Source of the DNA: Tautonia marina
GTDB lineage: Bacteria; Planctomycetota; Planctomycetia; Isosphaerales; Isosphaeraceae
NCBI RefSeq assembly: GCF_009177065.1
Contig: NZ_WEZF01000021.1
Location: 1 to 64,000 of the forward strand
Length of the DNA: 64,000 nucleotides
Reading direction: 5' to 3'
A program made the position numbers and the translations under genes. Position 1 is the stretch's first letter, and every line of letters begins with the position of its first letter. The notes under the pieces were generated by a model. That model ran no database searches. It was not told the DNA's origin and saw nothing but the letters and a program-made list of their open reading frames with translations. Of this stretch, positions 1-6,798 are shown in pieces.

Positions 1-61
1 GCCAGCGGACCCCGGGCGGATCCGCATGGGCCAGCCATCCCCTGGCCCGGGGTCCGCTGGC
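1..61. repeat. Perfect 17-bp inverted repeat (hairpin)
   Basis: Bases 1-17 are the exact reverse complement of bases 45-61, leaving a 27-base loop that itself contains short self-complementary stretches. The stem is very GC-rich. It may continue to the left of the window. It could be the transcription terminator of a gene ending outside the window or a REP-like palindrome. No T-run follows on the plus strand, so a classical rho-independent terminator is not shown. Confidence 0.7.
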
Positions 62-151
62 GCGGAACCCGGGGCACCCGGCGTAGTCGGGAGATTGAGG
101 AAAGGGATCCCACCGATCGGGATGTGGAATGTGGCACGAGGGTTTGCGTCG

Positions 152-279
152 GTGCGAGGGTCTGCGTCGGTGCGCTTCCGGGTGCGCGGCTCGATGCGCG
201 GTCGGTGCGCTGCGTAGGCAAGTCGTATCTCGTTTTCCAATCGACGGTTGAGGCCAATGGATCGGTTCGTTTCGGCAAT
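152..279 (+). repeat. Comb repeat copy 1 (GTGCGC array + TTCGTTTCG)
   Basis: GTGCG/GTGCGC words start at 152, 170, 182, 194 (ATGCGC) and 205, i.e. spaced 11-12 bases once the array is established. After the last word come 55 bases of unrelated sequence and then TTCGTTTCGGCAAT at 266-279. The same architecture recurs four more times in this window. No coding function or known repeat family is recognised. Confidence 0.7.
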
Positions 280-338
280 CGGGCGATGGGGATCGGTGTG
301 GTTGGGTCGGGTGGTCGGGCGGAACGTCGTTGCAGGCG

Positions 339-460
339 GTGCGATTTTGGGTGCGCGGACGGTGCGCCGTCGGGTGCGCTGGCGGTGCGCCTAGGCGAAT
401 CAACGCTTCTCACAATGGGATTAGGGTTTACGACAATTCCCTCAATTCGTTTCGTCGATT
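339..460 (+). repeat. Comb repeat copy 2 (GTGCGC array + TTCGTTTCG)
   Basis: GTGCGA/GTGCGC words start at 339, 351, 362, 374 and 385, giving spacings of 12, 11, 12 and 11 bases. Exactly 55 bases separate the last word from TTCGTTTCGTCGAT at 446-459. A second TTCGTTTCG lies shortly after, at about 478. The 55-base interior has no obvious similarity to that of copy 1. Confidence 0.7.
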
Positions 461-877
461 CGGTGTCCGGGATCGGGTTCGTTTCGCGCCGAGCGATCGT
501 TGGAGAAACGACGCTCGAGGTTAAGTGTGTTTCATTCGGAAGCGTGCTCGAAATCGGATTCGATACGCGCAGGGGTCTGCGGGCCGGGAAGAGGAGCGAG
601 CCCGGGGAAGGGAGCGAGCAAGGGCAGGGGACGGCAGCGAGCATGGTGACCGGTCGTTGGGTGGCTCACAAAGGGGCAGAGCAGGTCCGGTCGGTCGTCG
701 AATCAGACGGGTTCCTCGACAAGATCATCGAGAAATCGGGGGGCCGTAGTCACAAATTCCCCAGGTGGCCACCGATCAGGCAGGGGCCGGGTCAGGCAAG
801 GGGTGATCCGATTGCACGAGCGCGGGCTTCCAAGGGCTGACGGAAGCCCCCGGCTGGCCAGCAACCAGAACGACCCA

Positions 878-961
878 GGGAATATTGCCCGGGGAATATT
901 GACAAGGAAAAGAATCCGGGTATTATTCGGAGGTGTCGAGAAAAACCCGGGTGTTATTCGG
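878..961. promoter_or_regulatory. Iteron-like operator sites upstream of DUF2239 gene
   Basis: Two copies of GGGAATATTG (878-887 and 892-901) are followed by two near-identical 15-mers, CCGGGTATTATTCGG (916-930) and CCGGGTGTTATTCGG (947-961), whose starts are 31 bases apart, about three helical turns. All four share a CC(A/G)GG core followed by an AT-rich tract, unlike the surrounding GC-rich DNA. They end 14 bases before the start codon at 976, so a repressor or activator binding region is the simplest reading. The regulator is unknown. Confidence 0.45.
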
Positions 962-975
962 CGAGGATCGAGACG

Positions 976-1581
976 ATGGACGAGGAACGCACGTACACAG
1001 CGTTTGCTGGAGTGAGGCGGATAGCCACGGCGGATCGGAAAACGATGCTGCTTGAGACGAAGGCGTATCTGGACGGGGGCAATCCGGAGCCGGTCTTGAT
1101 CTTTGAGGATCAGACCGGCAAGCAGGTCGATTTCGACTTCCGGGGGACACCGGAGGAGGTTCTGGAGCGGGTCGACCCCTCCGGGTCGAAGCGACAGGGG
1201 CCGGGGCGGCCGAAGCTCGGCGTGGTCGCGAGGGAGGTCACGCTTCTGCCAAGGCACTGGGAATGGCTCGAACAGCAGCCGAGCGGGGCCTCGGCCGCCC
1301 TGCGGCGGCTGGTGGACGAGGCGAGGAAGCGGGAGCCACGAGCCGAGCGGGAGCGGAGGGCCCTGGAGGCGGCAGGCGCGTTCATGTGGTCGATGGCGGG
1401 GAACCTGCCGGGGTTCGAGGAGGCGTCTCGGGCGCTCTTTGCCAGGGATCGGGAGTGCTTCGACCAGCTCATCGACGACTGGCCGGCGGACATCCGCGAC
1501 CACCTGCGGCGGCTGGTGGAGAAGCCGTTCCAGGGTGTCCACGAGGCGCCTCCGTCTGAGGAGCTCTCGGCGGGGACGTGA
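976..1581 (+). CDS. DUF2239 family protein
   Basis: A 201-residue soluble protein matching the DUF2239 pattern along its length: N-terminal YTAFAG, the segment PVLIFEDQTGKQVD near residues 40-52, RGTPEEVL near residues 56-63, then a GPGRPKLGVVAREVTLLP block near residues 75-92 and a WLEQQPSGASAALRRLV block. The family has no established function. The GRPKLG segment and the basic, helical C-terminal half would fit nucleic-acid contact, but that is inference. Start ATG 976 was chosen because the family similarity begins at once. It stands alone, with iteron-like sites just upstream and aroC convergent downstream. Confidence 0.85.
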   Translation: MDEERTYTAFAGVRRIATADRKTMLLETKAYLDGGNPEPVLIFEDQTGKQVDFDFRGTPEEVLERVDPSGSKRQGPGRPKLGVVAREVTLLPRHWEWLEQQPSGASAALRRLVDEARKREPRAERERRALEAAGAFMWSMAGNLPGFEEASRALFARDRECFDQLIDDWPADIRDHLRRLVEKPFQGVHEAPPSEELSAGT

Positions 1582-1694
1582 GATGGTGGACCGAAAAAGG
1601 GCGGGCGAGCGCGGATTCCAATGGATCATCCCGTCCCGATCGGGGGACGGAGCCCCCTCCTACGGGAAGAGAAATCTGCGCTCGCCAAGAGGAC

Positions 1695-2861
1695 TTACTG
1701 GCTGACGGGACCGGCAGTCCAGAACTCGTCGAGGTGGCGGCGGGAGAGGTCGTGCATCGCGAGCATGGCGGCGCGGATGGCGTCGAGGCTGGAGCCGACG
1801 AAGCGCTCGGCGACGGCGGAGGCGATCTCGAAGGCGACGACGGATTCGAGGATGACGCTGGCGGCGGGGACGGCGCAGACGTCGGAGCGCTCGTAGCTGG
1901 CGGGGGATTCCCCCTTGGTGGCCATGTTGACCGAGGGGCCGCGGGCGGCGAGGGTGCTGATCGGCTTCTTGGCGGCGCGGACGACGATCGGCTCGCCGTT
2001 GGTGGTGCCGCCTTCGATGCCGCCGGCGTTGTTGGTGGGGCGGCGGAAGCCGAAGCGGCGGTCGGAGGGGTCGTGCTCGGGCTCGAAGCGGATCGGGTCC
2101 ATGACCTTCGAGCCGGGGCGGCGGGCAGCCTCGATGCCGAGGCCGATCTCGACGCCTTTGATCGCCTGGATGCTCATGACGGCCAGGGCGAGGCGGGCGT
2201 CGAGCTTGCGGTCCCACTGGGCATGAGAACCGAGGCCGATCGGGCAGCCGGTGACGACGGCCTCGACGACGCCGCCGAGGGTGTCGCCGGCCTCTCGGGC
2301 GGCGTCGATGGCGGCGACGATGCGGGGGTCGATCTCGGGGTTGCAGGAGTAGACGGGGCTGGCGTCGCGGAGGGCGGGGTCAAGCGAAACGGGGGGGGCG
2401 TCGATGCCGCCGAGTTCCCGGACGTAGCCGAAGACGTCGATCCCGAGGTCGCGGAGCAGGAGCTTGGCCAGGCCGCCGACGGCGACGCGCATGGCCGTTT
2501 CGCGGGCCGAGGCCCGTTCGAGGACCTGGCGGATGCCGGTCTGGTAGGCGATCGAGCCGGCAAGGTCGATGTGGCCGCCGCGGGGGGCGGCGGGCTCCTT
2601 GAGGCGTTCGAGCTTCGCGTCGTTGTTGATCAGACGCAGCGTGATCGGCCCGCCGGTGGTCACGCCGTGGTAGGTGCCGGAATCGACGATGACGCGGTCG
2701 GTTTCGAGGGTCTGCCGCTTGCCCCGGCCGTAGCCCCCCTGGCGGCGCTTGAGGTCGATGTTGATGAACTCGGCGTCGAGCGTGATGCCCGAGGGGAAGC
2801 CTTCGACGATGGCCGTCAGGGCCGGGCCGTGCGATTCACCGGCCGTCAGGTAGCGGAGCAT
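1695..2861 (-). CDS. aroC: Chorismate synthase
   Basis: A 388-residue cytoplasmic enzyme of the shikimate pathway that converts 5-enolpyruvylshikimate-3-phosphate to chorismate using reduced FMN. The diagnostic GESHG motif is at residues 8-12. RRQGGYGRG (about 36-44), the GGLAKLLL segment, and the FRRPTNNAGGIEGG and KPISTL blocks are all present and in order. Length is typical. The open frame continues upstream of 2861, but the family N-terminus MLRYLTAGESHG fixes the start. It is followed at a distance by a small membrane protein and purC on the same strand, so it may be the last gene of a minus-strand biosynthetic run. Confidence 0.97.
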   Translation of the reverse strand: MLRYLTAGESHGPALTAIVEGFPSGITLDAEFINIDLKRRQGGYGRGKRQTLETDRVIVDSGTYHGVTTGGPITLRLINNDAKLERLKEPAAPRGGHIDLAGSIAYQTGIRQVLERASARETAMRVAVGGLAKLLLRDLGIDVFGYVRELGGIDAPPVSLDPALRDASPVYSCNPEIDPRIVAAIDAAREAGDTLGGVVEAVVTGCPIGLGSHAQWDRKLDARLALAVMSIQAIKGVEIGLGIEAARRPGSKVMDPIRFEPEHDPSDRRFGFRRPTNNAGGIEGGTTNGEPIVVRAAKKPISTLAARGPSVNMATKGESPASYERSDVCAVPAASVILESVVAFEIASAVAERFVGSSLDAIRAAMLAMHDLSRRHLDEFWTAGPVSQ

Positions 2862-2944
2862 GGAGGTGTCGGACCTTCTGGGGTCTGTCGGGGTTGTGTT
2901 GGCTTTTTTAGTCGTTGTCGATTCGTGGGTTGAGTCGGGGAGGA

Positions 2945-3328
2945 TCAATCCCTGAGCCGAACGTCGAGGTTGAGCAGGAACCAGCCGAGGAGCGTGAGCG
3001 CCCCGGTCATCACCACCAGACTGAGGAGGATCGAAACCAAAGCGCTGATCGACGACCACCCGGAGCGAAGCCAGTCGAACGGGCGGACCTGGCCGAGCGG
3101 TTCCCCCGGCGGCCGCTCTCGGAGTGCTTGAATACCGATGCCGATGGTCCAGGCGGCGGCCGGAACGGGTAGGCCGAAAAGAACGACGAACAGAAGGAGG
3201 CCAAACCAGGAGGGCAACGCCCCCACCACGGCCAGAATCATGATCGTGGCGGGGAAGATCAGGATGAGAGCGCCGACCCAGAAGGGGAGCGTGGGACCCA
3301 TCCGAACCTCGATGCCCTGGTGATCCAT
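2945..3328 (-). CDS. Small membrane protein, unknown function
   Basis: A 127-residue protein with about three hydrophobic helices: near residues 14-36 (FWVGALILIFPATIMILAVV), 42-65, and a C-terminal one near 95-118 (ALVSILLSLVVMTGALTLLG). A charged loop (RERPPGEPLGQVRPFDW) lies between helices 2 and 3. No catalytic motif or named family is recognised. It sits 21 bases after the purC stop on the same strand and 83 bases before aroC, so co-transcription with purC is likely. Confidence 0.6.
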   Translation of the reverse strand: MDHQGIEVRMGPTLPFWVGALILIFPATIMILAVVGALPSWFGLLLFVVLFGLPVPAAAWTIGIGIQALRERPPGEPLGQVRPFDWLRSGWSSISALVSILLSLVVMTGALTLLGWFLLNLDVRLRD

Positions 3329-3349
3329 TGCCGCCTTTCGGGGCGGGTG

Positions 3350-4243
3350 TTAACGCTTCGGAAACGATTGCCCGGTCAACAGTTCGAAGGCTTGAATGTA
3401 CTTGGCTCGGGTCTGTTCGACAATTGCGTCGGGCAGGGCAGGGGGTTCGCTTTGCTTGTCCCAGTCGGTCGAATCGAGCCAGTCGCGGACGAATTGCTTG
3501 TCGAACGAAGGGGGGACGACGCCGGGCTTGTAGGCGTCGAGCGGCCAGTAGCGAGAGCTGTCGGGCGTGAGCACCTCGTCGATGAGAATGAGTTCGCCGC
3601 TGGAGGTGTCGCGGCCGAACTCGAACTTGGTGTCGGCGAGGATCAGGTTGGTGGAGGCGGCGTGTTCGGCCGCCTGGCGGTAGATCTGAACGCTGAGGTC
3701 GCGGAGTGTTTCCGCGAGTTCGGGGCCGAGGTCGGTTGAGAGTTCTTCGAAGCTGACGTTCTCGTCGTGCCCCTCGTCGGCCTTGGTGGCGGGGGTGAAC
3801 AGCGGGGGGTCGAGCTTGGCGGCCTCGACAAGGCTGGTGGGCAGGCGCTCGCCGCAGACGGTCCCTTTGGTCCGGTACTCGCGCCAGGCGCTGCCAAAGA
3901 GGTAGCCCCGAACGACGCACTCGAAGGGGATGACCTCGGCCTTGCGGACGAGCATGACCCGGCCGTCGAGCTGGGCGCGGTCGTCGGCCGAGAGGTCGAG
4001 CCCGGCGGCGTCGAGATCGGTCGAGATGAAGTGATGGGGCGTGTTGAGCCGACCGAACCAGAAGACGGAGAGGCCGGTCAAGATGCGGCCTTTGTCGGGA
4101 ATTCCGTTCGGCAAGACCCAGTCGTACGCACTGATGCGGTCGGTCGCGACGATCAAGAGACGATCGCCCAGGTCGTACACGTCGCGGACCTTCCCCGATC
4201 GCTTCGGGAGACCCGCGAGATTCGTTTCGAGCAAAGCCGACAC
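3350..4243 (-). CDS. purC: Phosphoribosylaminoimidazole-succinocarboxamide synthase
   Basis: SAICAR synthase of de novo purine synthesis, joining CAIR and aspartate with ATP. It has 297 residues, the length of the longer eukaryote-like bacterial form. Visible motifs are GKVRDVYD (17-24), ATDRISAYD (about 33-41), the [14 protein letters not shown] segment, and the KFEFGRD and [14 protein letters not shown] blocks in the C-terminal half. The start is GTG at 4243, chosen because the next residues ([11 protein letters not shown]) fit the family N-terminus. It probably leads an operon with the small membrane gene. Confidence 0.96.
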   Translation of the reverse strand: MSALLETNLAGLPKRSGKVRDVYDLGDRLLIVATDRISAYDWVLPNGIPDKGRILTGLSVFWFGRLNTPHHFISTDLDAAGLDLSADDRAQLDGRVMLVRKAEVIPFECVVRGYLFGSAWREYRTKGTVCGERLPTSLVEAAKLDPPLFTPATKADEGHDENVSFEELSTDLGPELAETLRDLSVQIYRQAAEHAASTNLILADTKFEFGRDTSSGELILIDEVLTPDSSRYWPLDAYKPGVVPPSFDKQFVRDWLDSTDWDKQSEPPALPDAIVEQTRAKYIQAFELLTGQSFPKR

Positions 4244-4482
4244 GTCAACACACTCCCTATCCGTCTCGATGGCGCATGGAGCAGAACTGGACGATCCACC
4301 TTATCGGATCGGCGCACTCCTCGACAACCCGAGCAGTTCGGCCCACCCGGGCAGGGCCGGGCTCACGAGGTTTGACCCGCCATCGCCGGTACGATAGCCT
4401 GGAACATCGGTTGAACCGTCACCCGTGCGCCGAGTGGACGCTCCCCCCGACGTTGTCCTGATCCGGAGTTGAGGTCTCTGCC

Positions 4483-5859
4483 ATGTATCGGCTCGATGCT
4501 CGCAAACCGGCCCATTTCTGCGACGGACTGACCCGTCGGGATTTCTTGCATGCCGGCTCACTCGCAACCCTGGGGCTCTCCCTGCCCGGCCTGCATGCGC
4601 TGGAGGCCCAGGGGGCCGTCAAGCGCGACCAGGACATGAACTGCATCATGCTGTTTCTGGTTGGCGGGCCAAGCCAGCATGACACCTGGGACATGAAGCC
4701 CGATGCGCCGAGCGAGATTCGAGGCCCCTTCCGGCCGATCGACACGAACGTGCCGGGCATCCAGATCAGTGAGATCTTCCCGAAGCTGGCCGCCAACATG
4801 GACAAGGTGGCCCTTGTCCGGTCGGTCTATCACACGGCGACCGCCGTGCACGACACCGGCCACCAGATGATGCAGACCGGCCGACTCTTCGGCAACGGAG
4901 CGATCAAGTACCCGCACATGGGCTCGGTCCTTTCGTACCTGAAAGGCCCCCGAGGAGACGTGCCGCCGCACGTCTTGCTGCCCCGGCCGATCGGCAACAC
5001 CGGCGGCAACATGCCGCACGGGCAAGACGCCGGATTCCTGGGCAAGAGCTACGATCCGTTCGTACTCGGCGCCGATCCGAACGCCCCGGACTTCAAGGTG
5101 CCCGACCTCTTGCCGCCGGAGTACGTAACGCAGGTCCGGGAATCGCGTCGCCGTTCCTTCCGCAACGCCATTGACGGCGCGGTCCGGGACTTCGAAGCGT
5201 CGGAAGACGCCCGGTTGCTCGACGAGAACTTCCAGCGCGCCTACGGCTTGATGTCGAGTGCCGAGGCCCGCGAAGCTTTCGCCCTCGACGCCGAGCCCGA
5301 GGACCTTCGCAACCGATACGGCCGAACCCGGTTCGGCCAGAGCTGCCTGATGGCCCGCCGCCTGGTCGAGCGTGGCGTGCGGTTCGTCACGGTGAACATG
5401 TTCGAAACGGTCTTCAATGAGGTGACCTGGGACATCCACGGCTCGTCGCCGTTCAGCGCGATCGAGTCGTACCAGAACGAGATCGGGCCGAATTTCGACA
5501 CCGCGTATACCGCCTTGCTCACCGACCTTTATGAGCGAGGAATGCTAGAAAACACGATGATCCTGGCGTTCGGCGAGTTCGGCCGGACCCCGAAGATCAA
5601 CCCCGCGGGCGGTCGAGATCACCACCCGGCCTGCTGGACCGTCTTGTTTGCCGGTGGCCCGATCCAAGGCGGCAACGTGGTGGGAGCGTCGGACGAAATC
5701 GGCCACTCGCCGAAAGATCGGCCCGTTTCCACGGCCGAGATCGCCGCGACCGTCTATCATGGTCTTGGGATCGACCTCGACACGGAACTGCCCGGCCCTC
5801 AAGGGCGACCGCTCCGGGTGGTTGATCACGGTGTCGAGCCGATTCACCCCTTGTTCTGA
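4483..5859 (+). CDS. DUF1501 domain protein, Tat-exported
   Basis: A 458-residue protein with a twin-arginine leader (TRRDF at residues 17-21, then a hydrophobic LATLGLSLPGLHAL stretch) and a DUF1501 domain over the rest. DUF1501 belongs to the alkaline-phosphatase/sulfatase-like superfamily. Here HDTWDMKPDAPSEIRGPF follows the leader, and FGEFGRTPKIN with GRDHHP lies in the C-terminal third. These proteins are hugely expanded in planctomycetes and usually sit beside DUF1549/DUF1553 genes, as here. The substrate is unknown. A strong hairpin at 5886-5924 follows the stop. Confidence 0.9.
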   Translation: MYRLDARKPAHFCDGLTRRDFLHAGSLATLGLSLPGLHALEAQGAVKRDQDMNCIMLFLVGGPSQHDTWDMKPDAPSEIRGPFRPIDTNVPGIQISEIFPKLAANMDKVALVRSVYHTATAVHDTGHQMMQTGRLFGNGAIKYPHMGSVLSYLKGPRGDVPPHVLLPRPIGNTGGNMPHGQDAGFLGKSYDPFVLGADPNAPDFKVPDLLPPEYVTQVRESRRRSFRNAIDGAVRDFEASEDARLLDENFQRAYGLMSSAEAREAFALDAEPEDLRNRYGRTRFGQSCLMARRLVERGVRFVTVNMFETVFNEVTWDIHGSSPFSAIESYQNEIGPNFDTAYTALLTDLYERGMLENTMILAFGEFGRTPKINPAGGRDHHPACWTVLFAGGPIQGGNVVGASDEIGHSPKDRPVSTAEIAATVYHGLGIDLDTELPGPQGRPLRVVDHGVEPIHPLF

Positions 5860-5885
5860 TCAACCCGATTGACTTGAGGACGTGA

Positions 5886-5924
5886 TCGGCGGGCCCGAAA
5901 CCTCCCCCCCCCAGGGCCCGCCGA
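5886..5924 (+). terminator. Hairpin, candidate terminator after DUF1501 gene
   Basis: TCGGCGGGCCC (5886-5896) pairs perfectly with GGGCCCGCCGA (5914-5924), with a loop containing a run of C. It starts 27 bases after the DUF1501 stop and ends 28 bases before the methyltransferase start. No T-run follows, so it may be a terminator of the GC-rich type or an mRNA stabiliser. Confidence 0.5.
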
Positions 5925-5951
5925 CCTCGACCGAGCGAACACAACCCGTAC

Positions 5952-6737
5952 ATGAGCCGACCCGTGCCTTCTTCCCATGACCGGGCCGTTGCCTCCGCGT
6001 TCGATGCTCAGGCGGATCAGTTTGAACGGGCTCCCGTGCAGACCGATCCCGCCGCGCTTGCCCGGCTGCTTGAGGTGGCCGATCTGGAACCCGAAAGCCT
6101 GGTGCTCGACGTCGGCTGCGGCCCCGGTCTGGTGGCCGAGGCGTTGCTCGAAGCCGGGCACAGCGTGGTCGGCATTGACCTGTCAACCGAGATGATCGCC
6201 CGCGCCCGCCGTCGTTGCGAACGATTTGGGGATCGGGTGGTCTTCCTCGTGGGGTCGCTCCAGGACCCTCAGCCAGCCGAGTTCGCCCCGTTCGACGCCT
6301 GCCTCTCGCGCTACGTCTTGCATCATATTCATGATCCGATGCTGTTTGTCGCTCGGCAGGCGGCGTTGCTTCGCTCCGGTGGGGTGCTGGTCCTGAGCGA
6401 TCAAACCACTGATCCGTCTCCGGAGTCGAGGTCGTGGCACCAGGGGGTCGAGCGGCTTCGAGACCATTCGCATACCTCCCACGCCACTCCGGGAGAACTG
6501 GCCGACCTGCTGACCGTTTCGGGCATGGAGTCGGTCCACATGCAGGAAGAAACGTTCGTGCTCGACTTCGACGAGTGGTTCGACCGCGGATCGCCTCAGC
6601 GGGAGAAGGCGTTCGTCCGTCACGTGGTCCTGTCCGGCCCGCCGACTCACGGCTTCCGTCCCCAGGAACAGACCGACGGTCGCATTCGGATCGAGTGCTG
6701 GCGCGCCACGGCCCGAGGCGTCAAGAGCGGCCGATAA
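5952..6737 (+). CDS. Class I SAM-dependent methyltransferase
   Basis: A 261-residue cytoplasmic protein of the UbiE/Methyltransf_11 type. SAM-binding motif I is VLDVGCGPGL at residues 51-60. The acidic residue ending strand 2 is in VVGIDLSTEMI, and the motif IV region is DACLSRYVLHHIHDP. The YVLHHI segment is typical of UbiE-like and small-molecule methyltransferases. The C-terminal part (EETFVLDFDEWFDRG) resembles YcgJ/YdaC-like enzymes. The substrate cannot be read from the sequence. It lies between two planctomycete surface-protein genes, but no functional link is evident. Confidence 0.85.
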   Translation: MSRPVPSSHDRAVASAFDAQADQFERAPVQTDPAALARLLEVADLEPESLVLDVGCGPGLVAEALLEAGHSVVGIDLSTEMIARARRRCERFGDRVVFLVGSLQDPQPAEFAPFDACLSRYVLHHIHDPMLFVARQAALLRSGGVLVLSDQTTDPSPESRSWHQGVERLRDHSHTSHATPGELADLLTVSGMESVHMQEETFVLDFDEWFDRGSPQREKAFVRHVVLSGPPTHGFRPQEQTDGRIRIECWRATARGVKSGR

Positions 6738-6798
6738 ATTGATGTGTTTTCGAAGCGAACCGACCCTCCTGGCTTGCCCCCTTTGACGAGACAACCGC

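Larger units (their letters stand above)
1..975. other. Non-coding region before the DUF2239 gene
   Basis: No credible gene is seen here. Open frames up to 238 codons exist, but they are low-complexity, run through the repeated GTGCGC elements and show no recognisable domain. What is present is a hairpin (1-61), two comb repeats (152-279 and 339-460), a stretch with repeated AGCGAGC words (about 594-645), and a set of AT-rich iteron-like sites (878-961) next to the downstream gene. Confidence 0.6.

Noticed and set aside
132-148. TGGCACG followed by TTTGCG near the first comb repeat, resembling a sigma-54 promoter
   Set aside because: The spacing between GG and GC is 11 rather than 10, and no gene follows.
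124-840. A 238-codon open frame across the first non-coding region
   Set aside because: It runs through both comb repeats, giving repetitive residues, and has no domain-like sequence or ribosome binding site.
1578-2933. A 451-codon open frame antisense to aroC
   Set aside because: aroC on the minus strand is unmistakable; the opposite frame is a Gly/Ala/Asp-rich shadow.
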